DNA from: Chlamydomonas sphaeroides
Lineage: Eukaryota; Chlorophyta; Chlorophyceae; Chlamydomonadales; Chlamydomonadaceae
DNA: 64,000 bases
Assembly (NCBI GenBank): GCA_001662425.1
Contig: BDDC01000018.1
Span: 122,584-186,583, forward strand
Direction: 5' to 3'
The notes below the pieces were generated by a model, which had not been told where the DNA came from, did not search any database, and was given only the letters and a program-made list of their open reading frames with translations. The position numbers were made by a program, and so were the translations under genes. Of the stretch, positions 1 through 11,932 are shown one piece after another. Within the stretch, counting starts at the first letter, position 1, and each line of letters starts with the position of its first letter.

Positions 1-2418
1 GGCGGGTCGTGCTCGTGGCAATTCTGGGCGAGGGCGTCGGCGGCAGGGCGTGTGAAGCATGGGAGCTTGTAGCGCGGCGGGAACGTTAACCGTCCGCGTG
101 CTCTGCGGGTCGGGTCCCGTCAGGTACTGCGGTGGTCGTGTAAGAAGAAGAATTCATTAGTTTGTGTGTAGCGGCGGTAGCCATAGCTCAACGGTCGCAA
201 TGCCGCCGTGCGGCCACGCAGCGGCGTGGCTCGTTGGGCAACGGCGGCATGCCTGGTGCTGTGGTGCGCGTGCCGGTGCGTGGCGTGTGGTGTAGCGTGT
301 GCTGTGGCCTAGTGGCTGTGTGTATGGTAACGACCAACGCAGGAGCGCGTACCGGGAGTGCTGCCTAACTGGGGAGTGCTGCATAACTGGGGAGAGAGGT
401 AGCGGCTAGGTGGGTTGGGCAGGTCAGAACAGCGATGGCCTGCACCCCAGGCAACCACGATGTTTGGGGCACGCCTCCTGGTTTTGGGCAAAGGCCCTGG
501 CTGTACGGCCAGGCGTCCGGAGAGGACTGTGGGACACGCGTTGGCCGCAGTCAGGTGACCAGGGGACGGATGGTCGGCTGTTGGGCGTGTTCGTGTCCTG
601 GCACTACAGAGCACAGCGTCCGCACTCGCCTAACGCATGTCCATGACCTAGCACATGTCGATGGACCTAGGGGTAGACACTACACAAGACTTCATGGGGC
701 GGGGCATGGCGATCTGGAGTGACGGGGCGCGGCCATGCGTGTGGTGGATGGGGCGAGTTCAGCTGTACGGGCCGGGGGCAGAACCCAGCGGGGGCCCTGC
801 GTGTAGCCAGGTTGGCTCTGCTTGCACGCCCCAGCAGCCGGCCAGGTTCAGCCTCTCTCTTGTCACCGTCCGCGGTGCACCGCCGCAACACATATGCAGC
901 TCGCGCGGCCGGCGGAGGGTCTGCGCCGCCGGCCGCGAGGGCCTCGGTAGATGGAGGAGTTGGCAAGGGGGATCCCGGCTACGGTAAGTGCTCAAGCAAC
1001 CGGAATCTGCTCAAGAACCCGAGGTACAGAGGGCTGATATCGCAGTCTTGCAGTGCACGATGCCGAAGGTTGCGTAAAGACTCGTGATGCCGCTGGTAGT
1101 GCCGGCGACGGGGCATGTGGCCCTTGATGCTTGGGGCTTGTCGCTTTCGGGGCTGGGCTTGGGTGGGCTGTGGAGGAAGGTCCTGCAGCATAGTTGTTGC
1201 TCACCTGCGAGGTGTGGCCTGCGTTTGGGGTTGGACTTCGTGCGGAAGTTATTGAATCGGGTAGCAGTGAAGCAAAGGGCAGTGGACTTGTAGCGGGGCG
1301 GGACCGCCATGGAAGACTTCAGGTACTCGAGACTGACACGCCAGTGATGAGTTTCAGGTCTAACACGGGACCAAACTCCCAGCTGGTTATTTCAGTGAAT
1401 TAAAGCGACGCCAGCAGACGGTCGTGTTACTGTCTAGACCTGCGTAACCGATGCAAAGCCCCTGCGATGATGCCTCGGTTACGCCAGGAGGGCCTTCTGG
1501 GGCATGGGGCCTCCGTAGCCTGGCGAGGCCGCCAGTGCGCAGGCGGGTGCAGGGCGATGAGGCGGCCGCCAAGCCCATTAAGCTGCAAGGCAGAGGGCGT
1601 GGAGCACAGCACGTCAACCCTACGAACCGTTAGTCTTATGTAGGCCGGGGGGTGAGGCGAGCGGGGCGAGGGGAGCCGATGTGTGTGTTTCGTAGACACG
1701 AGTTGGAATTCCCAACTCGAACCCGAATTCGCACCACGTTCGTAGCCCGTGGAAGTCAGGCTATAACCACCTTGATTTCGTGTTCCTGCCATGCTGTCAA
1801 TAGGGCAATTGCGAGCCGCAAGGCCAAACGGCAGTACCACGCTTCCAAGCCGCTAGGGCTGCCACCTAACATTTCGCAGCAAGACAAACCAAGCGAAGTG
1901 ACTTGTAGCTCTGCCGCTTTTGTGCGCATAGTGCCCAGCCTCTCGGCGTCCAGTCGAACGCAGCGCGCAGCGTTCGCAAGTTGTAAGGCTCCAAGCTCGC
2001 ACCCGTGCGTTCAGCACATCCCCGTTACCGTCAGCTGCTGACGCTACTTGGTGCTGTGGTAATCCACGGCGAACGGCGGTCCCTCTGCCATCCTTCGCGG
2101 TTTGCGCGCCAGCCAGATGCGGTGAACATGAACACTGTGCGCCTTGATGATGGCCAGCAGGTTCGCGTTTGGTACAGCACGCTGTGCGGCCTCCTGTGTC
2201 TAGGCCCGTGACAAGCACTTCGCGACGTGCCTTCGCAGTTCACCTCACGCCTCGGCGTGGACCAGGCAACGGCGGGTTTTCAGAATGAGGTGTTTACTTC
2301 TGCCTTGCAGCGGAAAGGTCGCGACCATGCGCACCCTCCAGCACTCCCTGAAGCCGGAAACCAGCTTTCGGCGCTGGCGAGTCGCGAGTTGGTGGCCCGC
2401 GGATGGCACCAACAGGCG
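1..2418. other. Upstream region without a convincing gene
   Basis: Open frames here are short, overlap on both strands and show no family motif. A strong donor-like site (GTAAGT) lies at 984, right after a small open stretch beginning ATG at 951 (11 codons). A strong polypyrimidine-AG acceptor ends at 2310, and the two are in phase with the downstream SPL-like frame. A short 5' exon at 951-983 spliced to 2311 is therefore possible. I found no Cys/His pattern of an SBP zinc finger. A near-perfect direct duplication of about 19 bp lies around 354-394. Confidence 0.5.
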
Positions 2419-5400
2419 ATGGAGTCGGTCACGGCGCCCGCTCGCCAGATGGCGAGGTGCCACACGGTCTCACTCAAGCTGCCGGACCCACTGGAGCCTG
2501 AGGACCTGCCGCCAGAGTTTGCTGGCGCATTTGCAGACCGCCTGTCAGCTTTCACGGGCGGCCGCATCGCTGTCGCCTCCGTTGCCTGCCGGCGCGGCTG
2601 CGTGATGCTGGTGCTGGACTTGTTTGACCTCGACCCGGCCGTCCTCGCCGAGCTGGCCCGCCTGCAGGGCCAGGCCCAGCTGAACCCTCCTGCTGGCTCC
2701 AGCGCTGGCACCGGTGAAGGCAGCGAGCCCTCCGCTGCACAGCCCTCAGCCGCCGACGCAGCGCTGCCGCTGCCGCTGCCCCTGGAGGTCCTGCTAGCAG
2801 CCATGCCGCTGCAGCCGGCACCCGGCACGCGAGTGCTGCTCCACGCACCCGCCGGCCCCACGGCGCCGGCACCTCTAGCCGACGGCTCCCTCCCGCCACC
2901 TCCCGCCGGCCTCGTCGCGGAATGGGCCGGCGCCGGCGCTGGCTGGCGGCTCCTAGGGCCCGCTGCGCGGCTGGGCCCGCCAGCGGCCGCCGACGGCGCC
3001 GCGGCGGCTCAGCCGTCACAGTCAGCAGGTCCGAGCGCGCCGCCGCCGCCGCAGCTCCCACCTCAGAACCAGCCCCAACAGCGCTCGTTTCGGCAACGCC
3101 GCTATGAGACCACCGCCGAAGCGGCGGCGCCGCTGCTGGCGGTGGCGGCGGCGCCAGCGTGCCCGGAGCGCGCCGGCCCCACGGCAACGGTCAGGATGCT
3201 GTCAGCGGCGGCGCCGCTGCCGCCGGCCAGACAGGCCAAGCCTCTCCTGCACCACGCCGTCTACCGCCCGCCTACCTACTCGCCCCGCCCCTGCAGCGGC
3301 CCAAGCAGCAACCGCCTTGCACGCTCGGCGTCCGAAAATGTCATGAACGCGACGCCCTCAGACGTAGCGTGTGGGCTGCGCCCCGGCGGCGGCGCCGGCT
3401 GCAGCGCTGCAGCTGGCGGCGGCTCGCCTCCGCACCTTCGCGATAGCCTGGCCCGCCGCAGCCGCGCCGCCAGCGGGTTTCTTGGCTCCGGCGGCGGTGC
3501 CGCCGGCTGGCCCACCAGCGGCAGCGGCGCCCGCGGTCGCGTCACCCCGACGCAGAGCCTGCTCAGTCTGCTCCGCACCAACGGCGCCAGCAGCGGCGGT
3601 GCCAGCCGCCGTCTCCGGCGCGGCAGCGCCGGTCTGGAGACCGCCACCGCCGCCGCCGCCGCGTCGCCGCCGCAGTCTCCGCTGTCGGCCGCGCTGGGCC
3701 TGGGGTTTGGGCTGGGGCGGCTTGGGCAGCAGACGACCTCCCGTCGGACCGTCTTCAGCGGCCGTATGCTGGCGACGCACCACGAGGCCCAGCGCGAGGG
3801 CATCGACGGCAGCAGCGGCGTCGTAGATCTGAAGCGCTGCTTGTCGCCGCCGCCGCGTGCGTCGCAGCCGCCGCCACCGCGTGCGCCGCCGCCGCCGCCG
3901 CCGCCGCGGGCGTCGCAGCCACCGCCGCCACCGCCGCCACCGCCGCCACCGCCGCCGGAGGACGTGCCGCGCGCCTCGTCGCGCACGGCCGCGGCGGCCC
4001 GCCGAGCATCGGCCTGCGGCCCGTTCCTTGACGATCGGTTCGCCGCCGAGCCGCCGGCTGGCCGGCCGCTGCCTCCACCGCCATCGGCCGATGTGCCGGC
4101 TGCGCAACCGCCGGCGCCGCCGAGGTCGCCGCCAGCGTCGTCGTACGACGACCAAGCCGCCCGAGCGGAGCTGCTCTGGAACACGACGCTGTCGCCGCCG
4201 CCGCAGCTACCGCCGCCGGTCGCCGGCGGGAGGTTCGGCTACGCGGCGGCGGCGGCGCCGCCGCCTTCGGGCCGCGTGCTTGGCCCGTCGCGGCCGCTGG
4301 AGCCGGACCCGCAGGCGCTGTTACATGATGAGCTGGCATCGTTGCTGGATGAGTACGGAGCAACCACACGGCTTGGCTGGAGCACCACGCCAGCGGATGC
4401 ACGGCGGCCGCGGGGCTTGCAGCCAGCAGCTGGCGGCGCTGCCGGTCCTTGGACAGCCGCAGCGGACGCTGGCGGCGGCGCCGGCCCGTCGACGGCGGCG
4501 GCGCCGCCGCGTCCGGCATCGCCGCCGGCGTCGTCATACCCGGTCCGGCCTGCGGATGCGCTGGCAGCGGCAGGCCGTGCGCTGGGCCAGGCATCGGCGC
4601 CGGGCGCGACGGCGGATACGGAGGCATTGCTGACGTCAGCGACACCCGCCCTGACGTCCCTATCCCAACCCAGCACGCCGCACCTGTGGTGTACTGGCGG
4701 CGGCACCACCGCCGACGCTAGCGCCTCCGCCGACGTGGTGGCGGCAACTGACGCCAACAGCGCACCGCCGACTTGGTCGGCGGCGCCACTAGCTGGCGGC
4801 GCCGCCGCCAACGCCGCCGACGACGACGGCGCCGACGGCGGCGGGCCCTGCTACGTCAGCAGCAGCAACCTGCTCCGCCAGGCCTGGGGCCAGAGCAGCA
4901 TCGGCAACGGCGGCGCCGCCAGCGGCAGCTGCGCCGTCGCCGACTTTGCCGTCGAGTCGTGTGGCGCAAGCGGGCTGTCGTACGGCATTGCGCTGGAGAG
5001 CTGCATGGCTGACACGTCAGCTGCCCCAACGTACTGGGAGGATGGCTCGTACAACCCAACCCTGCTGGAACGGGCCAGCAGTGCGACGCTGCGAGCCGTG
5101 GCGGCCTTCGTGGCGGCTCGCGCCAGCGGCGCCGGCTCTGGCTATGACCAAGCTGCGGCGGCGATGGGGGATGCAGAGGACCTGGCGGCGGCGGCGGCGG
5201 CGGCGGCGCTACCCAACATGCGCCCTGTGTTCTTGCCGCGGGAACGCCAGCCGCTATCTGTGCTCGCTGGCGGGGCCGCCGCCGCCGTCAACGACAACGC
5301 TGCCGCCGCCTCGCTGCCGCCGCCGCCGCGGATCCCTGCGGCCGACGGCGGCGACGCCGAGGCAGCGGCGGCGGCGGCCTCTGAGCTTCTGCTGTGGACG

Positions 5401-8400
5401 GCGCAGGTGCCCGGCGACGCCGTTCCCGACGGTGACGCCGCCGCCAGTCCGCACCTCATCCCGGTGGCGCTCGTGCCGCCGTACAGCCCCGTGACGTCCG
5501 TGAATATCTCCGTGCACGGCCTGCCGCCGGCCTGGGTGGCGCTTGGCGGCGGCGGCGGCGACGCCAGCGATGCTGGCGACGTTGAAGATATCAGTGGCAG
5601 CAGCATCATGATGGGCGCCGCCCCCGCCCTGGGCAGCACGTCTGCGGGCGGCGTCCGGACCGGCAGTACCTCCGCGGCCGCGCCGCGACGGCCATCAAAC
5701 GCCAGCGCCGCCACCGGCGGCAGCGGCGCCGGCGGCGGCCTGGAGGTGGCGGTCAGGAGCGCAGGACGCTACTTGCCGCTGCGCTGGTGGTGGCGGCGAC
5801 AAAACGGCAACGGGTCTGGGCTCGGCCCAGCGGCGGCGGCGCCGCCGCCGCCGGTGCTGGAGCTGTCGGTGGCGGGGATCATGGGCCAGGGTCTGCTTGT
5901 CGTGGAGGTGCGTCGGGGGATAAGGACGGGTTGTGCCTGCCAGGGTTCGTGTCGGCCCGAGGCCCCGCGCGACCCTGTACTGTGACTCTGTTTCAACTTC
6001 CCACTGTTGTGCCGTACCGCAACGTGTTCGCGTGCAGGTGTGGGTGCACGGAGCGCCGTACCTATCGCTGCCGCTGGTCTGCTCTCATGACGCCGCGCTC
6101 GTGGCAGAGCTGCAGGGGCTCGGCCCATCGCCGTCGCCGCACCGGCCCGGTGGACGACGAGGCACCGCCGCCGTCACCGGCGGGCGGTCCGGTGCCGGTG
6201 CCGGTGGTGCCGGCTCGCAGCTTCTGCCGAGCGACGTCCTGTACGATCTGGGCATGTGGCTGCAGTTCATCAACTGTACGGCACCTCTGCGTACGGCAGT
6301 GGCGGCTGGCGCCGGCAACAGTTCGTCGTCGTCAGCGGCGCGGCGGCCAACTGCGGCGGCGGCGGCATCGGATCTCGAGGGCCGGCGGTCGCGGTTTGGC
6401 GGCCCGGCAGTGCAGGCCCCAGCGGCGGCGCCCACGGGGCAATCTGACCCGATGGCGGAGCTCGCTCCGTCGCGCGTCGCGTCGGCGAGTGCGGTCGCCG
6501 GCAGCTCAGCCGGCGGCGTAATGGCGGTGGTGGAGCTGCCGCCGCCAGCGCCGCCGCCGCCGCTACACCTGCCGCCGCTGGCAGGCTCGCTGGACTTTGA
6601 AACCAGCCCGTCGCCGTACTTTGGCTTGCTCCTCTCCACCAACCCGGCTCCCTCGCCCGCCGCCGCTGGCGGTGGCGCCGGCCTGCCGGCGGCGGGCTTT
6701 GACAGCGCTTTCAACGCCGCCGCGGCCGCGGCCGCCGCCGCCATGCCGTCGGCCAGCAGCCTGGCCACCACGTCGCTGCTCAGGATCCCACATGGGCTCG
6801 GCAGCGGCGCCAGCGGCGCCGCCGCCACTGCCAGCGGCGGCGGCGGCGTCGCCGCCAGCGGCATGCCACCGCAGCTGCCTGGCGGCGACTCTGCGTACGG
6901 GCTGATGCTGCGGAGCCTGCCGTCCGTGGGCGGCACCGGCGGCGCCGCCACCGACGCGGCTGGGACGGGCCCGCAGTCGGCTGCCAGCGGCGGCACCCGC
7001 CGCGTGTTCCATGACTCGGCGGTGAGGGGGAGGGCACGCCGGCAAGCGCCCATGTGATGGCCTGCGTCGCGAGTAGCAGATCACACAGACCACCGGCGGG
7101 GATGCGGGCGCCGCCTGGCGAGCAACAACCTTTCTGCTCTGCGTCAGGCCCGTGTCCTTGCCGTTGGCGTCCTTGCGCCTCGCGCCGCCCGACTCCGGCC
7201 CCCGCGCGCTCCAGCGCGCACGCCTCCCGCATGGCTCTCTCGGTGGTAGGCGTGGGGCTCGCCCCATACACGCCCGCCCTCCTGAATGCAATGACCTGTG
7301 TTTTACACAAGTCGTAACCATTTCTTATTTCTTGTTTCATGGCTCTCTGCAGCCGCTGCCCCTCCGCACGATGACCCCGTCGCCCATACGCCCCAGCTAG
7401 ACGCCCCGCAGCCCGTGCCGCCGGCCTGCCACCCGCACGGTGGCACCCCTGCGCCGCGCTCCCGCCCGCGCCATGTTTGGGCCCCTCCCCGAGGCCCTCC
7501 CTTGCTCGCGGTGTGCAAGGCGGCTCGCTCACAAGCCCTGCCTGCCCCGTCCCAACTCGGCTGCTGCCCGAACAGGTGGACATCACGCTGCCGATCCTGC
7601 CCGGCTCGCTGGACCTCGCCTCACTCGTGTCGGAGCTGCAGCGCGGCCCCGCCTTCGGCCAGCGCATGCAGGTAGGTTCGTGTGTGTGGCTGCCACCTTC
7701 CCTCGTGACCACATATGAGCCTTCTTGACACGTGTACAGTCTCAAAGGAGGTTATGTGGGGTGTCAGCCGGCGCGTTCAGGCGAGGGTGCCGGTGGATGT
7801 AGGGGAGGCCTTGCATGGCTGGCATTGGGATTGGGAGGCAGGTGTGTGCAAGTCGGCCTCGCTGGGTTGGACCGTACCCGCGGGCTGTGGTCCATGCCTG
7901 CAGCCCCTGTGCCGTACTTACCCGCATGCCACCATGCTTGGCGAGCTCCGTGTGCAATGACAAAGTCGGTTGGCAAGCGAACGTGACATTGCAAAACCCT
8001 GACCACAACCGCGATGCAGGATATGGCCATTGGTCTCATCGCGTACCTGACCCACGCCGGCCGGCCCGCCGCCGTCGGTGCCGTACTTCGCGGCCTGCTG
8101 CGCCACCGCGGCCTGCCGTACGACACGGTCCTGGCCGAGGTCGTGCGGTACAGCGGCGCGGGGCAGCAGCAGCAGCAGCAGCCGTACGGCGGCATGGGGC
8201 TGCTGCACCTTGCCGTACAGTCCGGCAGCCGAGCCATGATCGAGGCCGTGGCGGGCTGGGCGGCGGCGTACGGGTCGCGGCTCGAGTGGGGCGAGCTCCG
8301 CGGCTCTGGCGTTACGCCGGTCCACTTGGCGGCGGGATTAGTCATGCCAGTGGTGGTGGCGCCGCGGGAGGCGGACGGCGCGGCGGCCGAGGCGGCCAGG

Positions 8401-8823
8401 CCGGCGGCGCCCGCACTGGACGAGGAGGGGCTGGTCATGCTGACGTGGCTGCTGGGCAGCTTCCCGGACGCGTGCACGGCATGGCACACCGCACGTGACG
8501 TGTACGGCGTCACGGCAGGCGCGATGATGTCGTACCACCTGACAACGTTGCCGACGGAGGCGGTGGCGGCGGTGACAGCGGTGCTGGCGCCACTGGTCGG
8601 GCCGCCAGAGTCGTGGGCGCCGCCGCCAGCGCCGCCGGCACCGCAACCATCGGCGGGCGCGACGCCCGGCGGCGTGCTGGCGGCAGCCGCGGTGTTGTGG
8701 TCACGGGCGGCGGCGGCGCTGGACGCAGGACTGTCGCAGCCGCTGGCGGTGCTTGTGCTGCTGGTGGCGCTGGCGCTGGCTTGGCTATCGTACCTCCTGG
8801 AGAGCCAGGCGGTTGCTTACTAA
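2419..8823 (+). CDS. SPL1/CRR1-type protein C-terminal half (ankyrin region, terminal hydrophobic helix), no SBP domain seen
   Basis: Four exons fit in phase: 2419-5907, 6038-7021, 7576-7671 and 8020-8823, about 1,790 residues. The order of conserved pieces matches the long SBP-box transcription factors of plants (SPL1/12/14) and algal CRR1 downstream of their zinc finger. A RRGCVMLVLDL block near residue 60 corresponds to the plant IRPGC block. Near residues 1160-1180, GLLVVEV runs across the first intron into a segment with LSLPLVC and DAALVAEL. Ankyrin-like pieces follow: LLHLAVQSG near 1583, VTPVHLAAG near 1621 and AWHTARDVYG near 1677. A hydrophobic helix lies near 1764, close to the C-terminus. 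Between them lie about 1,000 residues of Ala/Pro/Gly/Ser low complexity. The ATG at 2419 is the first in the frame, but the frame is open back to 2227 and an acceptor ends at 2310, so the 5' end may extend. The SBP zinc finger was not found, so DNA binding is unproven; the role is inferred from the family. Confidence 0.8.
3840..3960 (+). repeat. CCG/CCGCCA trinucleotide tract encoding poly-proline
   Basis: A run of CCG/CCA/GCG codons inside the first large exon of the SPL-like gene encodes three proline-rich blocks separated by RASQ-like spacers. It is in frame and contains no stop. It is likely a length-variable disordered linker. Confidence 0.8.
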
Positions 8824-9273
8824 GCCAGGTCTTCCGCGCCGCCAGCTCGTACGGCATTTCATGGGGCGCAGCGCGGCGCGGCCAACCGCGCTACCGCAGA
8901 CGCAGGCTGGATGCTGCTGCGCAGCGCTGGAGCTAACGGGCCGCGCCGGCCCTGCGATTGTCTGTGGCGCTCGAAGCCTTTGGTTGGGGCGCAGCGTCCC
9001 TGGAGCGCTTGCCCCAGGGCGCTGCTTGCACGCGGCGGGGCACTTGAGGGCAGCGGGCGGCACAAGGCAAGGCAAGCATCCGGACGCGGCTCGGAACCAG
9101 GCATGTTGTGCACACTGGGGGCATGTGGCCACGGCTGCTTCTGCTGATGCTGATGCCGCCGCCGCCGCACGCTTGTGCAGCCTGGAATGGGCTGGGGTTG
9201 TGCTCGTCGAGGCCTGGCAGCGGGATGGGCTGCATGCGGCATGTGTTGCCCGGTGGCGATTCGCAGCCCGCGT

Positions 9274-9320
9274 GAGCCGATGCCTCGCATATGAGCAGGG
9301 AGCCGATGCCTCGCATATGA
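9274..9320. repeat. 21-bp direct duplication
   Basis: A 21-bp word beginning GAGCCGATGCC occurs at 9274-9294 and again, identical, at 9300-9320. It lies in the presumed 3' UTR of the SPL-like gene. Confidence 0.85.
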
Positions 9321-9324
9321 CGTT

Positions 9325-9405
9325 TGGATCAGGGGATTGGAATCAGGGAATTGGAATCAGGGGATTGAATTCGGGTGATTGGGTTAAGGGGATTGGCTCC
9401 GTGGG
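9325..9405. repeat. Degenerate ~15-bp tandem repeat (ATTGGAATCAGGGGA-like)
   Basis: Four to five degenerate units built on GGATTGG/AATCAGG follow one another directly after the 21-bp duplication. The region is AT-richer than its surroundings. Confidence 0.7.
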
Positions 9406-9920
9406 GTTTGGCAAGGGGATGGGGCGCGGGCAGCGATGGCGCCCTGCGGCAGCGGGGCCCAGCTGGATGCTTCCGTGGGATTTCATTGTGAGGCGCCGCA
9501 GCGGCGCCGCCGAGCTCGGCCGGAGGGCAGCCGCCTCGCGGCGCGCTGTGTGCAGGCGAGGCAGGCCATACAACGAATGATATGCGAATGTGTGTTATGT
9601 GGGCCTGGACCGCTTTGCACGGTCCCGATAACAACTTAGGCAGGCGGCTTTCAGAGTGGAGCAGGGAAGTCCTGATCGCCCGAATCGGGTGCGACTCGCC
9701 CTCAGCTCCACCGGCTTGCGGCCGTCACGGTCGGCATCGGAACACAACTCGCGCGCTGCGCAGCGGCGGCATCACAGATTGCGCCGCTGGTACGAAACCG
9801 GCTGTTGGCCGGGCGCTAAAGAGTGGGCACCGCGGGCCCAAAGCATGGGTGGATCAGAGCGGTGCTCGTCCATTGATCCGGGTCTGTGTGCGCAATGCAG
9901 CATGCCGCATCCGATTGGCT

Positions 9921-9956
9921 GTTCCGGGTGTGTGGATGGTTCCGGGTGTGTGGATG
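9921..9956. repeat. 18-bp tandem duplication
   Basis: Two identical adjacent copies of GTTCCGGGTGTGTGGATG occur at 9921-9938 and 9939-9956, in the presumed 3' UTR. Confidence 0.9.
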
Positions 9957-10607
9957 GATGCTCGCAGCCCGTGGCGGGCGGTTGCTGATGGTGCCGGACG
10001 CAAGCGCGCGGAGAGCCGGCCTGGGCGGCTGGCAACCCGAGCTTGCTGCAATGCTTCCACCCTAAAGCTCCTAAGCGTGTGTGTGCGGCGGATGTGTGTT
10101 TTTGTGTTTGTTTGTGTATCGTTGCCTTTGGGCGCGGCAGGACGCGTGTGGGGCATCCAGGCGGGCAGCTACGGTTGCTGTTGGCAGAGCTGTTGGCTGC
10201 TCCCAAAGAGCTAGCGATGGCGGCCTTGACCAGGCTCCCTGCGGCGGCCGCGGCAGTGCGGCGGCTGCCTGGATGCTCGTCCTCGTGTTGCCGAGGATGA
10301 ACTGAACCCCCATAAACTGCTTCGAACCTGCCTCAATTTCTTTTGCACCCCCCCGTGGTCCTGCCCCCGCCGCCGTGCTGGGCTGCCGTGAAAGCATGGC
10401 GCGCTTGGGCGTCGGCGACAGGGCGAGGTCGGGTGCTGATGGCTTTTTATGTTGGTGGCGGCCCGGTGCCGTTTGGTAGGGTTTGGTGGCGGCTGGGCCT
10501 TCAAAGAGGGATGGGCGGGGCTCCCGGGGGGCTGCCGGTCAGCGCGCGCGTGTGCTGGCAAGCCCAGCACCAGCGCCGGGGTTGCTCTGCGTGGGATCAA
10601 CACCCGC

Positions 10608-10612
10608 TGTAA
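10608..10612 (+). terminator. TGTAA polyadenylation signal candidate (SPL-like gene)
   Basis: TGTAA is the usual volvocine poly(A) signal. This is the first I find on plus after the stop at 8823, which would give a 3' UTR of about 1.8 kb. Confidence 0.45.
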
Positions 10613-10917
10613 CTGTGGTGAATTGGCCGGACCGTTTGCTTGGCGTTGCTTCATCAGTCCAATCATATCGCGTCTCAGCGCCAGGTGCCATGTCCGTCCA
10701 TGCCTCACCATGGGGCTGGGCCGCCGCTGTGCTCGTCCCTGCGGCGCCTGCCTTTCACTGCTCGGCCAGGTTCCGGCAGCTAGCAGCATTCTAGCACGGG
10801 CTGGTAACGCAGCACAAAGCCCTGCGAGGCCCCCGTTAGCGCCGCGCACGCGGCCGCGACGGCTCCAGCACCAACGGACTGTCGTGTGCTTGGCGCGAGC
10901 GGACAGGCCACCCCTCC

Positions 10918-10922
10918 TTACA
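10918..10922 (-). terminator. TGTAA polyadenylation signal candidate (RG-rich gene)
   Basis: TTACA on plus reads TGTAA on minus, about 1.0 kb after the stop of the minus-strand RG-rich gene. Confidence 0.45.
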
Positions 10923-11932
10923 TACAAAAGCTTGGAGGCTCTTCTGGAAGCAGCCAGCTCAAAATATCAAATAGCACGCCAGAAACCTTGCGGCCCCTGG
11001 CTGACACCCCTACTCCCCGGCAGCCTCTGCTCCCGCAGCAGAGCCGCCCGCCGCAACTGCGCCAGCCCGCGCCACCGCAAGTGCACCTCCGCAATAACCA
11101 GAATGCATGCAATAGACAACAACACCAGCCCCCAGCGCCGCCCTGCCGCGAGCTCCGGCGGCTTGCAGCAGCCGAGGAGCTGGGCGCCGCCTGCAGTAAC
11201 CCCCTATGCAAAACAAGGCGTAGGGTCCCGCACAGAGGGCCCCCCACAGGGCGCTGCGTCAGCGCCTGCCGGCCCCCCAACCCGCATGCCTGCATCGCCC
11301 TCAATGTGAAGCGGAGCGCCGCGAGAAGGCCAGGGTGTGGGCCCCAACCGATGCCCATGTGCGCTTGCCATGGTGCTGAGCACCGCGCCTTGCAGTGCGT
11401 GACACACGGCGATGCAGCCAGCGCCGCACGGCGCAGCTGCGGCACAGCCTGGCGCGCGCCTGCCGGCGCAGCAACTGGCACGCCTAGCGCGCCCTGCCCA
11501 ACCAAAAAATGGGACCCACATTGGAAAAAATTCTGCGCCAGTCCTTCTGAAGCCCCAGGGCCGGCGGCCTCTGCGCCGCTTGCACCCGCGTGCTTGCGGT
11601 CCCAACTGCAACCGTCAACCGTCGGTTCACCCGTCAACACCATCACTCATCGCTTAAGGACACACGCATGCGAACGCAGGCCGCCGCCGCAGCAGCTGCT
11701 CGTTTGCGCCGCATGCGTTACGCTGCAGGCCCTGTTGCCCGACGGGCTGTAGGCCAGGTCTCCCGTACGCACGTGCACGGCCCCATCCCGGCGCCACACC
11801 GCCCCGTCCCGCCTTACCAGTACACCACACAACCAAACCACGTCTCCGGAAGCCGCAGGTCCCATCAACCAAACCACAACCCGCTGGCTCTCAGAGAGCA
11901 GCAGAGGCTATCCCCAAGGGGGCCCAACCGCG

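Larger units (their letters stand above)
8824..11932. other. Convergent 3' intergenic region
   Basis: This is the space between the SPL-like gene stop and the stop of the minus-strand RG-rich gene. No coding family is recognisable. It probably holds two long 3' UTRs. The candidate TGTAA signals are 10608-10612 on plus and 10922-10918 on minus, about 300 bp apart. Several short direct repeats lie at 9274-9400 and 9921-9956. Confidence 0.6.

Noticed and set aside
162..368. Short plus-strand frame with RSQCRRAATQRR resembling the basic end of an SBP domain
   Set aside because: It lacks the Cys/His ligand spacing and the CRxRLxxHNxRRR pattern; chance in high-GC DNA.
3276..4184. Long minus-strand open frame opposite the SPL-like exon
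   Set aside because: It is a shadow of the codon-biased Ala/Pro coding strand, with glycine/serine runs only and no family motif.
6085..7053. Minus-strand open frame under the second SPL-like exon
   Set aside because: It mirrors the GC-rich codons of the real plus-strand exon, and homology supports the plus strand.
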